Assembly (NCBI GenBank): GCA_900321535.1
Contig: ONWJ01000179.1
Span: forward strand, 1 to 5,495
Source of the DNA: an uncultured Erysipelotrichaceae bacterium
GTDB lineage: Bacteria > Bacillota_I > Bacilli_A > RFN20 > CAG-826
Reading direction: 5' to 3'
DNA: 5,495 nt
The notes under the pieces are model-generated. The model saw only the letters and a program-made list of their open reading frames with translations, was not told where the DNA came from and did no database searches. A program made the position numbers and the translations under genes. Shown piece by piece: positions 1 to 5,495 of the stretch (within the stretch, counting starts at the first letter, position 1; each line of letters starts with the position of its first letter).

Positions 1-24
1 GCAAACAAGCGAAAACGAAAACAG

Positions 25-54
25 CGCAAGAAGACATGATTCTTGCGTTTTTTT
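25..54 (+). terminator. Intrinsic terminator of a gene upstream of the window
   Basis: A perfect 8-bp stem (CGCAAGAA at 25-32 paired with TTCTTGCG at 40-47) encloses a 7-base loop and is followed directly by seven T at 48-54. This is a classic rho-independent terminator on the plus strand. The gene it ends lies left of the window. One reading frame from base 1 codes a very basic 12-residue tail and stops at 37-39 inside the hairpin, but that is too short to call. Confidence 0.85.
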
Positions 55-94
55 ATGACCGTTATAAACACTGAATTCATCTATCACCAAAGTT

Positions 95-117
95 AAAAAG
101 AAAGCGGGTTAACCCGC
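95..117 (-). terminator. Small minus-strand terminator
   Basis: Bases 104-117 form a perfect 14-base palindrome, GCGGGTTAACCCGC. As RNA on the minus strand this folds to a 5-bp GC stem with a TTAA loop, followed by a T-rich run (TTTCTTTTT, complement of 95-103). It lies about 33 bases beyond the stop codon of the minus-strand open stretch at 150-278, where a terminator for that stretch would be expected. The stem is short, and the palindrome could instead be a protein-binding site. Confidence 0.5.
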
Positions 118-149
118 GAAGAAAAATGGTAAAGAAAGAAAAGCGATGA

Positions 150-278
150 TTAGGAGTTCTCGCTTTCTTGGTTATTCGGTTGCTCTTGCTTCACGAGGAC
201 CTTCTCTTCCCACTTCCCTTTCTTCCACCGCCAGATGATGAATCCATTTGCTCGACGAGATTGGAGATATTGTTTATT
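150..278 (-). pseudogene. Possible C-terminal remnant of a decayed minus-strand gene
   Basis: The minus strand is open for 42 codons before a TAA at 150-152, and is bounded upstream by an in-frame TGA (complement of 279-281). No ATG, or credibly placed GTG or TTG, starts it. The translation reads like a real protein tail: a short aromatic and basic stretch (GFIIWRWKKGKWEEKV) followed by a polar Gln/Asn/Glu/Ser end. A terminator-like hairpin follows on the same strand. I therefore read it as the surviving 3' end of a gene whose front was lost when the sequence near 280-370 arose. I do not recognise the family. It could also be a chance open frame; length alone does not decide. Confidence 0.3.
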
Positions 279-336
279 TCAAGCAATAAAACTAACCGCT
301 ATACGTTTTGATATCGATATTAATGCTAGTCATTTT

Positions 337-364
337 TTGTTAGTTAACTATTTTGTGCTATGAT
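337..364 (+). promoter_or_regulatory. Extended -10 promoter, probably giving a leaderless mRNA
   Basis: A -35 element TTGTTA (337-342) and a -10 element TATGAT (359-364) are separated by 16 bases, and TG at 356-357 supplies an extended -10 motif. Transcription beginning about 7 bases past the -10 falls on or next to A372, the first base of an in-frame ATG. The spacer holds a perfect 10-base palindrome, TAGTTAACTA (341-350), that overlaps the -35 and could be an operator. Another palindrome, ATATCGATAT (311-320), lies just upstream. Confidence 0.6.
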
Positions 365-371
365 TGCATTC

Positions 372-1163
372 ATGAACTTCTATGAATGGTTTTTCTTAGA
401 GAAAAATCGACCAGCCGCCGGTTTATTTTCTTGGTCTCACCTTTTAAGTGTTACCATCATTTTAGGCGGCTTTATTGCTTTGGCTATCTTTCTAGCCAAG
501 AGAAACAAAGACAAACCCAAAAGCCAGCGTAAAGTTTTGATTATCACCTCCATCGCCTTGCTTGCCTTAGCTATCATGAAGGTATCTTTCCTATTGGCGA
601 CCTCTAACGATATTGGCAATACGATCCTAGAAAACCTACCGTTATTCTTCTGTGACATGATGGTGTTCATGGTCCCTATCGCGGCATTCACGAGAGGAAG
701 GGTGCAAGAGATCTGCTTTGATTTCATTGCCATATGCGGCTTGCTCATGGGCTTCATGGGCAATTACTTCGCTGGCAACATCTATTCCTCTCACCCAGCA
801 TTCAGCTATCTATCCTTAATCAGCGCCTTTAGCCATTCTCTTGCCGCATTCGCTGCATTATTCATCTTCGTGTCTGGCTTAAACAAAATGGAGAAGAGGA
901 ATATTCCCTTCACCATTGGTATTCTTTTCGTCTTTATGTCCATTACTTTGACGTTCGATTATCTCACTGGCAAAAACTACATGTTCTTCTTATATGGTGA
1001 TGGGACACCGTTTGAAATCGTCTTTGGTTGGGTCAATGGCAATCTCATCCTTTATCAAATGTTCATCTACATCATGCAATGTGGCTATATTGGGGTGTTC
1101 TATCTTGTCTACTATCTCATCCTTAAACTGGTTCGCCACAAGAAAGAAAAAGCTGTGAATTGA
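372..1163 (+). CDS. YwaF/TMEM164-family integral membrane protein (TIGR02206-like)
   Basis: The product is 263 residues with about seven hydrophobic helices (near 20-42, 55-76, 88-106, 115-133, 146-167, 178-196 and 220-250) and a basic C-terminus. Family-type features are the SWSHL motif near residue 23, LPLFFCD with Cys94, a histidine at 155 (FSHSLAAF), and NYMFFLYGDGTPFE near 202-216. These fit Bacillus YwaF-like proteins of unknown role. The human relative TMEM164 has been reported as a cysteine-centred phospholipid acyltransferase, so Cys94 and His155 may be catalytic; this is inference. I place the start at 372 because an upstream in-frame ATG at 360 lies inside the predicted -10 element and neither ATG has a Shine-Dalgarno sequence; starting at 360 adds four residues. 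It leads the three-gene set, with 53 bases to the next gene. Confidence 0.8.
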   Translation: MNFYEWFFLEKNRPAAGLFSWSHLLSVTIILGGFIALAIFLAKRNKDKPKSQRKVLIITSIALLALAIMKVSFLLATSNDIGNTILENLPLFFCDMMVFMVPIAAFTRGRVQEICFDFIAICGLLMGFMGNYFAGNIYSSHPAFSYLSLISAFSHSLAAFAALFIFVSGLNKMEKRNIPFTIGILFVFMSITLTFDYLTGKNYMFFLYGDGTPFEIVFGWVNGNLILYQMFIYIMQCGYIGVFYLVYYLILKLVRHKKEKAVN

Positions 1164-1216
1164 ATGGTTTTAACCGCGATTTGCAGAGATTTTCAAAGTT
1201 TTGCTAGGAAAAACCA

Positions 1217-2341
1217 ATGGTAGAAGCGATAAATGAAACAAGCCGAACAAAGAAGGAATACTTCCCCGTTTTGGATTTGGTTCGCTTTATCGCTGCACTT
1301 CTGGTTATCTTTATTCATATCTTTCCAGAAGGCAGCACTACCGCCTCGATTGGACTAGATGCGTCTATCCCAACGATGATCAGCGAATCGGTTGTCTACG
1401 GCATTCTTAGACCCGCTGTTCCGATCTTCTTTATCATCAGCGCTTTCCTTTTGTTTCGCCGTATCGAGGCTGATAAAGAAAACAAATGGAAATATGTTGG
1501 AGCGTTCTGCCTTCGACTCCTATTCCTCTATCTATTTTGGTATGTTCTAGGCTTGCCTCTTACCATCAAAGATATCGCGGGGTTTACTTCTAACGGAGAT
1601 GGCTACGGTTTGCTTCGATATATCATTATCACCTTATGGAAAGGCGCTCCGCGCGGCTATTGGTTCTTAGTGGCCCTGGCGTTAAGCGTTCTCATCGTGA
1701 ATCTCGTTCGAAGCAAGAAGGGACTCATCATTATGTCCATTCTAGCCGGACTGCTTTATATCTATGGCTGCTTCAACTCGGCCTATTTTGGATTGTTCGC
1801 ATCTAAGGATGATCCTTTCTCTAAGACATTCTTCATGATTGGAAATTATCTAGAACTCTCTTATTGCTTCTTAGAAGCCATTCTATTCGTGGTAATCGGG
1901 AAGCTCTTCGCACTGCGCGGTCCATTCCATATCAAAGGCAACCTCATCTTCGTGATTCTTTCCTTTGTTCTTATGGGAGTCGAATTGTTCTTAACGATTT
2001 CCTTTAACTTGCTCGTCTTCCCAGATGCCTACTTCTTATTGCCAGTGTTTATCTTCTTCTTTATGAACCAAATGCTTTTGATAAAGATTGAGGATGGAAG
2101 ATTTGCCAAAGTGGCAAAGAAACTAAAGAAGGTTGGAAGCTTCTCTTATTTGTTCCATATCCAGTTCTTTGTTTATCTCCATTGGATTTTAGATGCAACT
2201 GGAAACAATATCTTCCGTCAGTATATCGCTTTATTGCTGTTCCCCTACGCGTTATGTGTCTTGCTATGTTTTGCGTTGCAAACCTTGTTTGAGCATTTAT
2301 CCCAATATAAATACTTGAAATTTCTGAGATATTCGTATTAA
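1217..2341 (+). CDS. Acyltransferase-3 family membrane protein (OafA-like)
   Basis: The product is 374 residues and strongly hydrophobic, with around ten membrane helices, the usual size for a stand-alone acyltransferase-3 domain. The first helix carries the signature Arg23...His34 (VRFIAALLVIFIH). The second has PAVPIFFIISAFLL near 66-79, where family members usually read PLFFvlSGFll. GYWFLVAL at 147-154 matches the common WFL motif, and YLFH with His314 matches the late YLiH motif. Family members O-acylate envelope sugars, glycopeptides or lipids from a cytoplasmic acyl donor; the substrate cannot be read here. No fused SGNH domain is present. The start has a weak AGGA (1206-1209) seven bases upstream. 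The short gap after the preceding gene, with no terminator or clear promoter, suggests co-transcription. Confidence 0.85.
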   Translation: MVEAINETSRTKKEYFPVLDLVRFIAALLVIFIHIFPEGSTTASIGLDASIPTMISESVVYGILRPAVPIFFIISAFLLFRRIEADKENKWKYVGAFCLRLLFLYLFWYVLGLPLTIKDIAGFTSNGDGYGLLRYIIITLWKGAPRGYWFLVALALSVLIVNLVRSKKGLIIMSILAGLLYIYGCFNSAYFGLFASKDDPFSKTFFMIGNYLELSYCFLEAILFVVIGKLFALRGPFHIKGNLIFVILSFVLMGVELFLTISFNLLVFPDAYFLLPVFIFFFMNQMLLIKIEDGRFAKVAKKLKKVGSFSYLFHIQFFVYLHWILDATGNNIFRQYIALLLFPYALCVLLCFALQTLFEHLSQYKYLKFLRYSY

Positions 2342-2398
2342 TTAGGTATGCTCCCCTACTCCCTAATTCAAAAAAAGAAGCGATACGTGTATTGAAAT

Positions 2399-3331
2399 AT
2401 GAATGTGAACAATAAGAAAAAGAAAATCTCCAACGCTAGAAAAATCAACAAGATGCGTTGGATTGCTGGACTTGCGATGTCGGTGTTCGTCATTGCTTTT
2501 ACTGCCGTCACATTGATTCTTAATATCACCAATTTCTATCAAGACCTTCCAGAAGGAAGAGGGATTGATACTTTGAGGATGTTCACCACCATCTCTAACA
2601 TCATCGCCGCCGTCGCGGCGTTCATGTGCTTGCCTTTCCAAATCGATGGTTTGAAGCGCGACCGTTATAAACTCCCGCCTTGGATTGTGATCTTGCTTTA
2701 TGTTGGAGCAGTCGGTACCTTCTTAACCTTCTTTATCGCGATTACCCTACTATCGATCGTGAATGGATTCGTATTGATGATGCTTTCTAAATCCAATTTG
2801 TTCATGCATACACTCAACCCGATCTTCATCACCCTCTTATTCGTGCTCATCATTTCCGATGTGCACATCAAATTCAGGACTTCTTTCATCGCTTTGATCC
2901 CGGTTCTGCTTTATTGCATGCTTTATTTCGTCATGGTGTTTGTAACCGGACTCTGGGATGACCATTATCAGGCCAATGTTTTTATCCCGTGGCGAGTGAC
3001 ATTCGTTATTGTCGTTGCGATCGCCTTTGGCATCTCTCAACTATTAAGGGTTTTGCATAACCTCACCAACAAATACGTGACCAGTTCCATTGAACGTTAT
3101 TACTTAGAGTCCGAGGACTATGCTTGCCCTCGCGTGAGCGATGCGGTTGCAAAACTCGCCAAAGCCAATTCCGTTTTCTATCAAGAAGGAGATGCTATCG
3201 ATATCCCTACCGATATCATTGCCCTGCTTTCAAAACGTTACGAGGCCTCCATTGTCCCATTGGATGTCCTTTACGATATCTACCTTGAGAATTATCTTCA
3301 AAGCATAAAGAAAACATCGCCAACCAAATAA
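2399..3331 (+). CDS. Pr6Pr/AIG1-like (FAR-17a) membrane protein with C-terminal extension
   Basis: The product is 310 residues: a basic N-terminus (KKKK at 6-9), six or so helices between about 20 and 218, and a soluble tail of about 90 residues. The pattern FTTISNI (62-68), a hydrophobic stretch, then FMHTLNPIF (135-143) is typical of the Pr6Pr family, related to animal AIG1/ADTRP. In AIG1 a Thr and a His form the active site for hydrolysing fatty-acid esters of hydroxy fatty acids; Thr63 and His137 sit in matching motifs. Hydrolase activity here is inference. The tail (221-310) is unlike the usual short ends and was not recognised. No Shine-Dalgarno sequence precedes the ATG. A weak promoter (TTCAAA 2367-2372, 17 bases, TATTGA 2390-2395) may exist. 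It lies 57 bases after the acyltransferase gene and converges on the next gene. Confidence 0.7.
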   Translation: MNVNNKKKKISNARKINKMRWIAGLAMSVFVIAFTAVTLILNITNFYQDLPEGRGIDTLRMFTTISNIIAAVAAFMCLPFQIDGLKRDRYKLPPWIVILLYVGAVGTFLTFFIAITLLSIVNGFVLMMLSKSNLFMHTLNPIFITLLFVLIISDVHIKFRTSFIALIPVLLYCMLYFVMVFVTGLWDDHYQANVFIPWRVTFVIVVAIAFGISQLLRVLHNLTNKYVTSSIERYYLESEDYACPRVSDAVAKLAKANSVFYQEGDAIDIPTDIIALLSKRYEASIVPLDVLYDIYLENYLQSIKKTSPTK

Positions 3332-3341
3332 ATGGCGATGT
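3314..3341. terminator. Hairpin between convergent genes, possible bidirectional terminator
   Basis: A perfect 9-bp stem (ACATCGCCA at 3314-3322 with TGGCGATGT at 3333-3341) has a 10-base loop. The TAA stop of the plus-strand gene (3329-3331) lies in that loop. On the plus strand it is followed by a poor T run (CTTATT). On the minus strand it is followed by TTTCTTT (complement of 3313-3307), so it suits the convergent minus-strand gene, which ends 80 bases away, somewhat better. A second, weaker plus-strand hairpin (3348-3354 with 3379-3385, one G-U pair, 24-base loop) precedes a T-rich stretch at 3387-3399 and may assist. Confidence 0.6.
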
Positions 3342-3421
3342 CTTATTCCCTGCATTTCGACGTGTTTTACCGCCGTTTTGTAGGGATTTTAGGTTTTTTA
3401 TTCTTTTGCCAAGGCTAGAGA

Positions 3422-4015
3422 TTAGTCTTTCTTTTCTTGTTCGGTTAGTTCTCTTGTCGCTTTGATGTTATAGATGAGCGCCAAGGTGAATGACATAACG
3501 GTAGGAACAAAGATAGAGACATACATTGCCATATAGGTGAACCAATGAGAACCGATATCGCCAAGGAAAGAGACGTTCGCAGTAATCGCAGAATAGATTG
3601 AGAATGTTAATGATACCGCGACCATAAGCAAGCTCATCCAGAAGGTGAAACGGATATTCTCTTGACGGATCATAAACGCGATGACTAAGCCATAAAGAAC
3701 GGTCAAGATCGCGATTTGGAAGGTGTTACGCTGCGGGAGCAAGATATTCACAAACACCGCCCCTAAAAAAGGCAATATCGCTAGATAATAAGCCATCTTT
3801 CCTTTGCGGTGACCAATCGCGAAATACATCAGTAAAGCAAGAGCCGAGATGGTGATTTGAACATAGGATGCAATCATCCAGCCACCGAGATTGTTGATGG
3901 ATACGAATACTAACAAATAAATCGAGACGGCAAGCAAGAAAAGGGTCAAGATGATTTGAACAGCAAGTAAGACGGCTTTCGGCGTGTTGATGCCTAGTTT
4001 TTTCTTTATTCCCAT
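3422..4015 (-). CDS. Six-helix membrane protein of unknown family
   Basis: The product is 197 residues with a short basic N-terminus (MGIKKK) and about six hydrophobic helices near 13-38, 45-67, 75-93, 97-116, 122-143 and 157-183. It ends in a charged cytoplasmic-type tail, RELTEQEKKD. I see no signal peptidase site, no conserved polar or charged cluster inside the helices, and no family motif I recognise, so no function is proposed. The start is well supported: AAGGAG on the minus strand (complement of 4024-4029) lies eight bases before the ATG, and a good promoter lies upstream. It diverges from the large soluble protein gene starting at 4185, and its ribosome site shares AAGGAGCAA with that gene's site. 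It converges with the Pr6Pr-like gene. Confidence 0.75.
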   Translation of the reverse strand: MGIKKKLGINTPKAVLLAVQIILTLFLLAVSIYLLVFVSINNLGGWMIASYVQITISALALLMYFAIGHRKGKMAYYLAILPFLGAVFVNILLPQRNTFQIAILTVLYGLVIAFMIRQENIRFTFWMSLLMVAVSLTFSIYSAITANVSFLGDIGSHWFTYMAMYVSIFVPTVMSFTLALIYNIKATRELTEQEKKD

Positions 4016-4049
4016 GGGGTTTGCTCCTTAGATGAATCGAAACAGGCAA

Positions 4050-4078
4050 ATGATAACTTTCAGTCGCATTCTTGTCAT
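4050..4078 (-). promoter_or_regulatory. Sigma-A-type promoter of the six-helix membrane protein gene
   Basis: On the minus strand a -35 of ATGACA (complement of 4073-4078) and a -10 of TATCAT (complement of 4050-4055) are exactly 17 bases apart, and each matches consensus at five of six positions. Predicted transcription starts near 4043, giving a leader of about 27 bases that contains the AAGGAG ribosome site. One copy of the direct repeat (4063-4075) fills part of the spacer and overlaps the -35. Confidence 0.6.
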
Positions 4079-4136
4079 TCTCTTTATTTATAAAGAAAAA
4101 ACATTTACCAAACGCGAATCAATGTGGCATTCTTGT
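4063..4136. repeat. Pair of 13-base direct repeats, candidate operator sites
   Basis: GT(C/G)GCATTCTTGT occurs at 4063-4075 and again at 4124-4136, identical except at the third base and 61 bases apart, close to six helical turns. The first copy overlaps the -35 of the minus-strand promoter; the second overlaps the candidate -35 (4133-4138) of the plus-strand gene. This placement suits a shared regulator binding both divergent promoters, but two copies of a 13-mer could also arise by local duplication. Confidence 0.4.
4081..4096. repeat. AT-rich inverted repeat midway between the divergent genes
   Basis: Arms TCTTTAT (4081-4087) and ATAAAGA (4090-4096) are perfect complements around two central bases. 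It lies almost centrally between the two direct-repeat copies. It has no flanking GC stem or role as a terminator for either gene. It could be a dimer-binding operator or simply AT-rich upstream DNA. Confidence 0.3.
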
Positions 4137-4161
4137 TGCAGGCAATCATTCATAATAGAAG
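4133..4161 (+). promoter_or_regulatory. Candidate promoter of the large soluble protein gene
   Basis: TTGTTG (4133-4138) is followed after 17 bases by TAGAAG (4156-4161), a moderate -10. CATAAT (4151-4156) is a better -10 by sequence but would give only a 12-base spacer from the same -35. A start near 4168 would leave a very short leader holding the ribosome site. The promoter must lie in this region because the preceding gene is on the other strand, but its exact elements are uncertain. Confidence 0.35.
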
Positions 4162-4169
4162 CACGTTAA

Positions 4170-4175
4170 AAGGAG
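4170..4175 (+). promoter_or_regulatory. Ribosome binding site fixing the start at 4185
   Basis: AAGGAG lies nine bases before the ATG at 4185. It is a clear Shine-Dalgarno match and settles the start of the right-hand gene. The three plus-strand membrane-protein genes have weak or no such sites. Confidence 0.8.
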
Positions 4176-4184
4176 CAACGATTT

Positions 4185-5495
4185 ATGGGATACAAACAGG
4201 AACTTCTTCAAAAGATTCAAAACATCAAGAATTTCGTGAAAGAGCGTAATGAAAACCTCGAAGAAGCGATGAAAGTTGATCGTCTCATCAAGTTATATGA
4301 AGACGTCGCCCACGTAGAAAACTTCTTCGGCCATTTCAATTCTACAAAATACGCGGTCGATACCTTTGGCAGCGTGGAGAAACAACGCGAGTTCATGGCC
4401 AAGAACCGTGCCCTTTTCCAAGGCAATGAGGTTCCAAAAATCCACTCGCCGAATCAAAAAGCCGAAATCGAAATCCCGAACGTCGATTTTGAAGCCGTCA
4501 TCAACGCGATTGAGCAAAACACGATTTTAGATGAAACCGGCCTTGAGGAAATCTATAAAAAAGAAGATCCCAACATCCGCGCTTATAACCTGCCGATGAC
4601 GGATTTGGTCAACAATATCAAAGCCGATGCGGATGCTTTATTCGATACCGATATGGCAGCTCAAATCAAAGCCTCCTTGGATTACGCCAATGGCGAAATG
4701 GTCGAGAAGATGGGCCCAAACCTCGTCGACAGCGCCATCGATTCCAACTCCGTTGTCCCGATGATCAAATCCGTCGAAGGCTTCAACGATTTCGTCAAGA
4801 GCAAAGGACTTGATGAGCATACGATTGTGAACCATAACGGCAACTTCCTCATCATCAGCGCGGATATCCTTGCCCAGCCTGGTAACGCCACCGTCTATAA
4901 GCCGTTCTTGAAGATGCCAGTAAACGTGCCACAAAGCTACCAAGAGAAAATCGCCACCCTCAACAACATGATTGCTGAAGAAGGTCTCCTTCAAGAAGCT
5001 GCTGGTGGCGAAGCCGGGCAAAAAGAATATGGCCTTGCCGATTATTTTGCCAAGCAAAGAACCCTGAAAAAGGCCCTTACTGATCACGCCAAACTTAAAA
5101 CCGAAGAAGAAAAGCGCCAGAGCTTGACTAACATCGATCGCCTTGCCAAAGAAACCCAGGAAATCAGCGCTCGTTATGATAGAGTCTTCAATTACATCAA
5201 GGAGAACTTCGACCTCGATAACATCAGTCTCAATGGCAACATCTATAGCGGTCGTCCTTCCCAAGTCGAAAACGGCGACCTTGAAAACTGGTATCCGAAC
5301 CTCCCACCGCGTTATGACTTCGAAAACGCCAAAGCCGCGGTTTTCCTCAGTGGTTTCACCCAATTAAAAGCCGCTTGCCAACAAGGCAATGTGACCGTGG
5401 AAGAATATCTTGCCGATCCTGCCAAAGCCTATTTGAAAGCAGCCGAGAATATCGGTAATCAAGAAGACCAGAAATATTTCATCCCACGTGGACAA
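4185..5495 (+). CDS. Large soluble helical protein of unknown function, 3' end outside window
   Basis: The frame stays open for 437 codons from the ATG to the last base, so the C-terminus is missing. There is no signal peptide and no membrane helix, which suggests a cytoplasmic protein. It is mainly charged, amphipathic helix: residues 4-48 and about 285-345 have coiled-coil character. A more globular part at about 185-250 includes the strand-like TIVNHNGNFLIISADIL. A proline- and aromatic-rich segment, NWYPNLPPRYDF (368-379), contains the only Trp (369); the only Cys is 398. I recognise no catalytic motif, nucleotide-binding loop or known domain. Codons strongly favour C-ending forms (GCC, ATC, AAC, GTC, TTC), more than in the membrane genes to the left, which fits high expression or different ancestry. 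It has a clear AAGGAG site and shares its upstream region with the divergent six-helix membrane protein gene. Confidence 0.8.
   Translation, partial: MGYKQELLQKIQNIKNFVKERNENLEEAMKVDRLIKLYEDVAHVENFFGHFNSTKYAVDTFGSVEKQREFMAKNRALFQGNEVPKIHSPNQKAEIEIPNVDFEAVINAIEQNTILDETGLEEIYKKEDPNIRAYNLPMTDLVNNIKADADALFDTDMAAQIKASLDYANGEMVEKMGPNLVDSAIDSNSVVPMIKSVEGFNDFVKSKGLDEHTIVNHNGNFLIISADILAQPGNATVYKPFLKMPVNVPQSYQEKIATLNNMIAEEGLLQEAAGGEAGQKEYGLADYFAKQRTLKKALTDHAKLKTEEEKRQSLTNIDRLAKETQEISARYDRVFNYIKENFDLDNISLNGNIYSGRPSQVENGDLENWYPNLPPRYDFENAKAAVFLSGFTQLKAACQQGNVTVEEYLADPAKAYLKAAENIGNQEDQKYFIPRGQ

Noticed and set aside
1..39. Lysine/arginine-rich frame ending inside the first terminator
   Set aside because: Only twelve codons are visible and the stop would fall in the hairpin; it cannot be told from chance in A-rich DNA.
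437..763. 108-codon minus-strand frame opposite the YwaF-like gene
   Set aside because: Low-complexity Met/Lys-rich translation, fully antisense to a gene with family motifs.
1161..1223. Possible TGA read-through (recoded Trp) at the end of the YwaF-like gene
   Set aside because: The frame continues for only about 19 codons to a TAG overlapping the next gene, the protein already has a complete family length, and all other Trp codons are TGG.
2340..2368. 7-bp inverted repeat AATTAGG/CCTAATT after the acyltransferase gene
   Set aside because: It is AT-rich with a 15-base loop and is followed by A rather than T on the plus strand, with no useful T run on the minus strand, so it is not a convincing terminator.
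3726..4049. 107-codon minus-strand frame overlapping the six-helix gene
   Set aside because: Its start lies upstream of the good ribosome site of the six-helix gene, it shares that gene's DNA in another frame, and its His/Arg-rich translation does not look like a protein.
4138..4156. TTGTTG with CATAAT as the promoter of the large gene
   Set aside because: CATAAT is a good -10 but is only 12 bases from TTGTTG, too short for a normal promoter; a -35 at proper distance upstream of it is not recognisable.
4638..5363. 241-codon open frame on the minus strand
   Set aside because: It lies fully opposite the large plus-strand gene, which has a clear ribosome site and coherent protein composition; the strong C-ending codon bias of that gene keeps the opposite frame open. 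No ribosome site was found for it.

Overview
The window looks like chromosome of a moderately low-GC Gram-positive-type bacterium. I infer Bacillota or a Mollicutes-related gut lineage from the YwaF-like protein, the two clear AAGGAG ribosome sites and short hairpin-plus-T terminators; no marker gene fixes the taxon. The standard code fits: tryptophan is written TGG, TGA ends the first gene, and no reading frame needs TGA read-through. No rRNA, tRNA, CRISPR array or insertion sequence was seen.

Layout. Bases 1-371 hold a plus-strand terminator for a gene left of the window, a small minus-strand terminator, a 42-codon minus-strand open stretch without a start codon (possibly the tail of a decayed gene), and a strong-looking extended -10 promoter. 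Bases 372-3331 hold three plus-strand membrane-protein genes: a YwaF/TMEM164-family protein, an acyltransferase-3 family protein, and a Pr6Pr/AIG1-like protein with an extra C-terminal domain. A hairpin at 3314-3341 contains the third gene's stop codon in its loop and can also serve the convergent gene. A six-helix membrane protein of unknown family lies on the minus strand (3422-4015). It diverges from a large soluble, helical, unrecognised protein that begins at 4185 and runs off the right edge.

How they may work together. All three plus-strand membrane proteins belong to families with known or suspected acyl-transfer or acyl-hydrolysis chemistry inside the membrane: Cys/His in the TMEM164 relatives, His in acyltransferase 3, Thr/His in the AIG1 relatives. 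A lipid or envelope acyl-remodelling cassette is therefore a reasonable hypothesis, inferred from family and neighbourhood only. The divergent pair 3422-4015 and 4185-end shares a 169-base intergenic region. It carries a 13-base direct repeat (12 of 13 identical) whose two copies each overlap a predicted -35 element, so co-regulation is plausible. Neither gene of that pair could be assigned a function.
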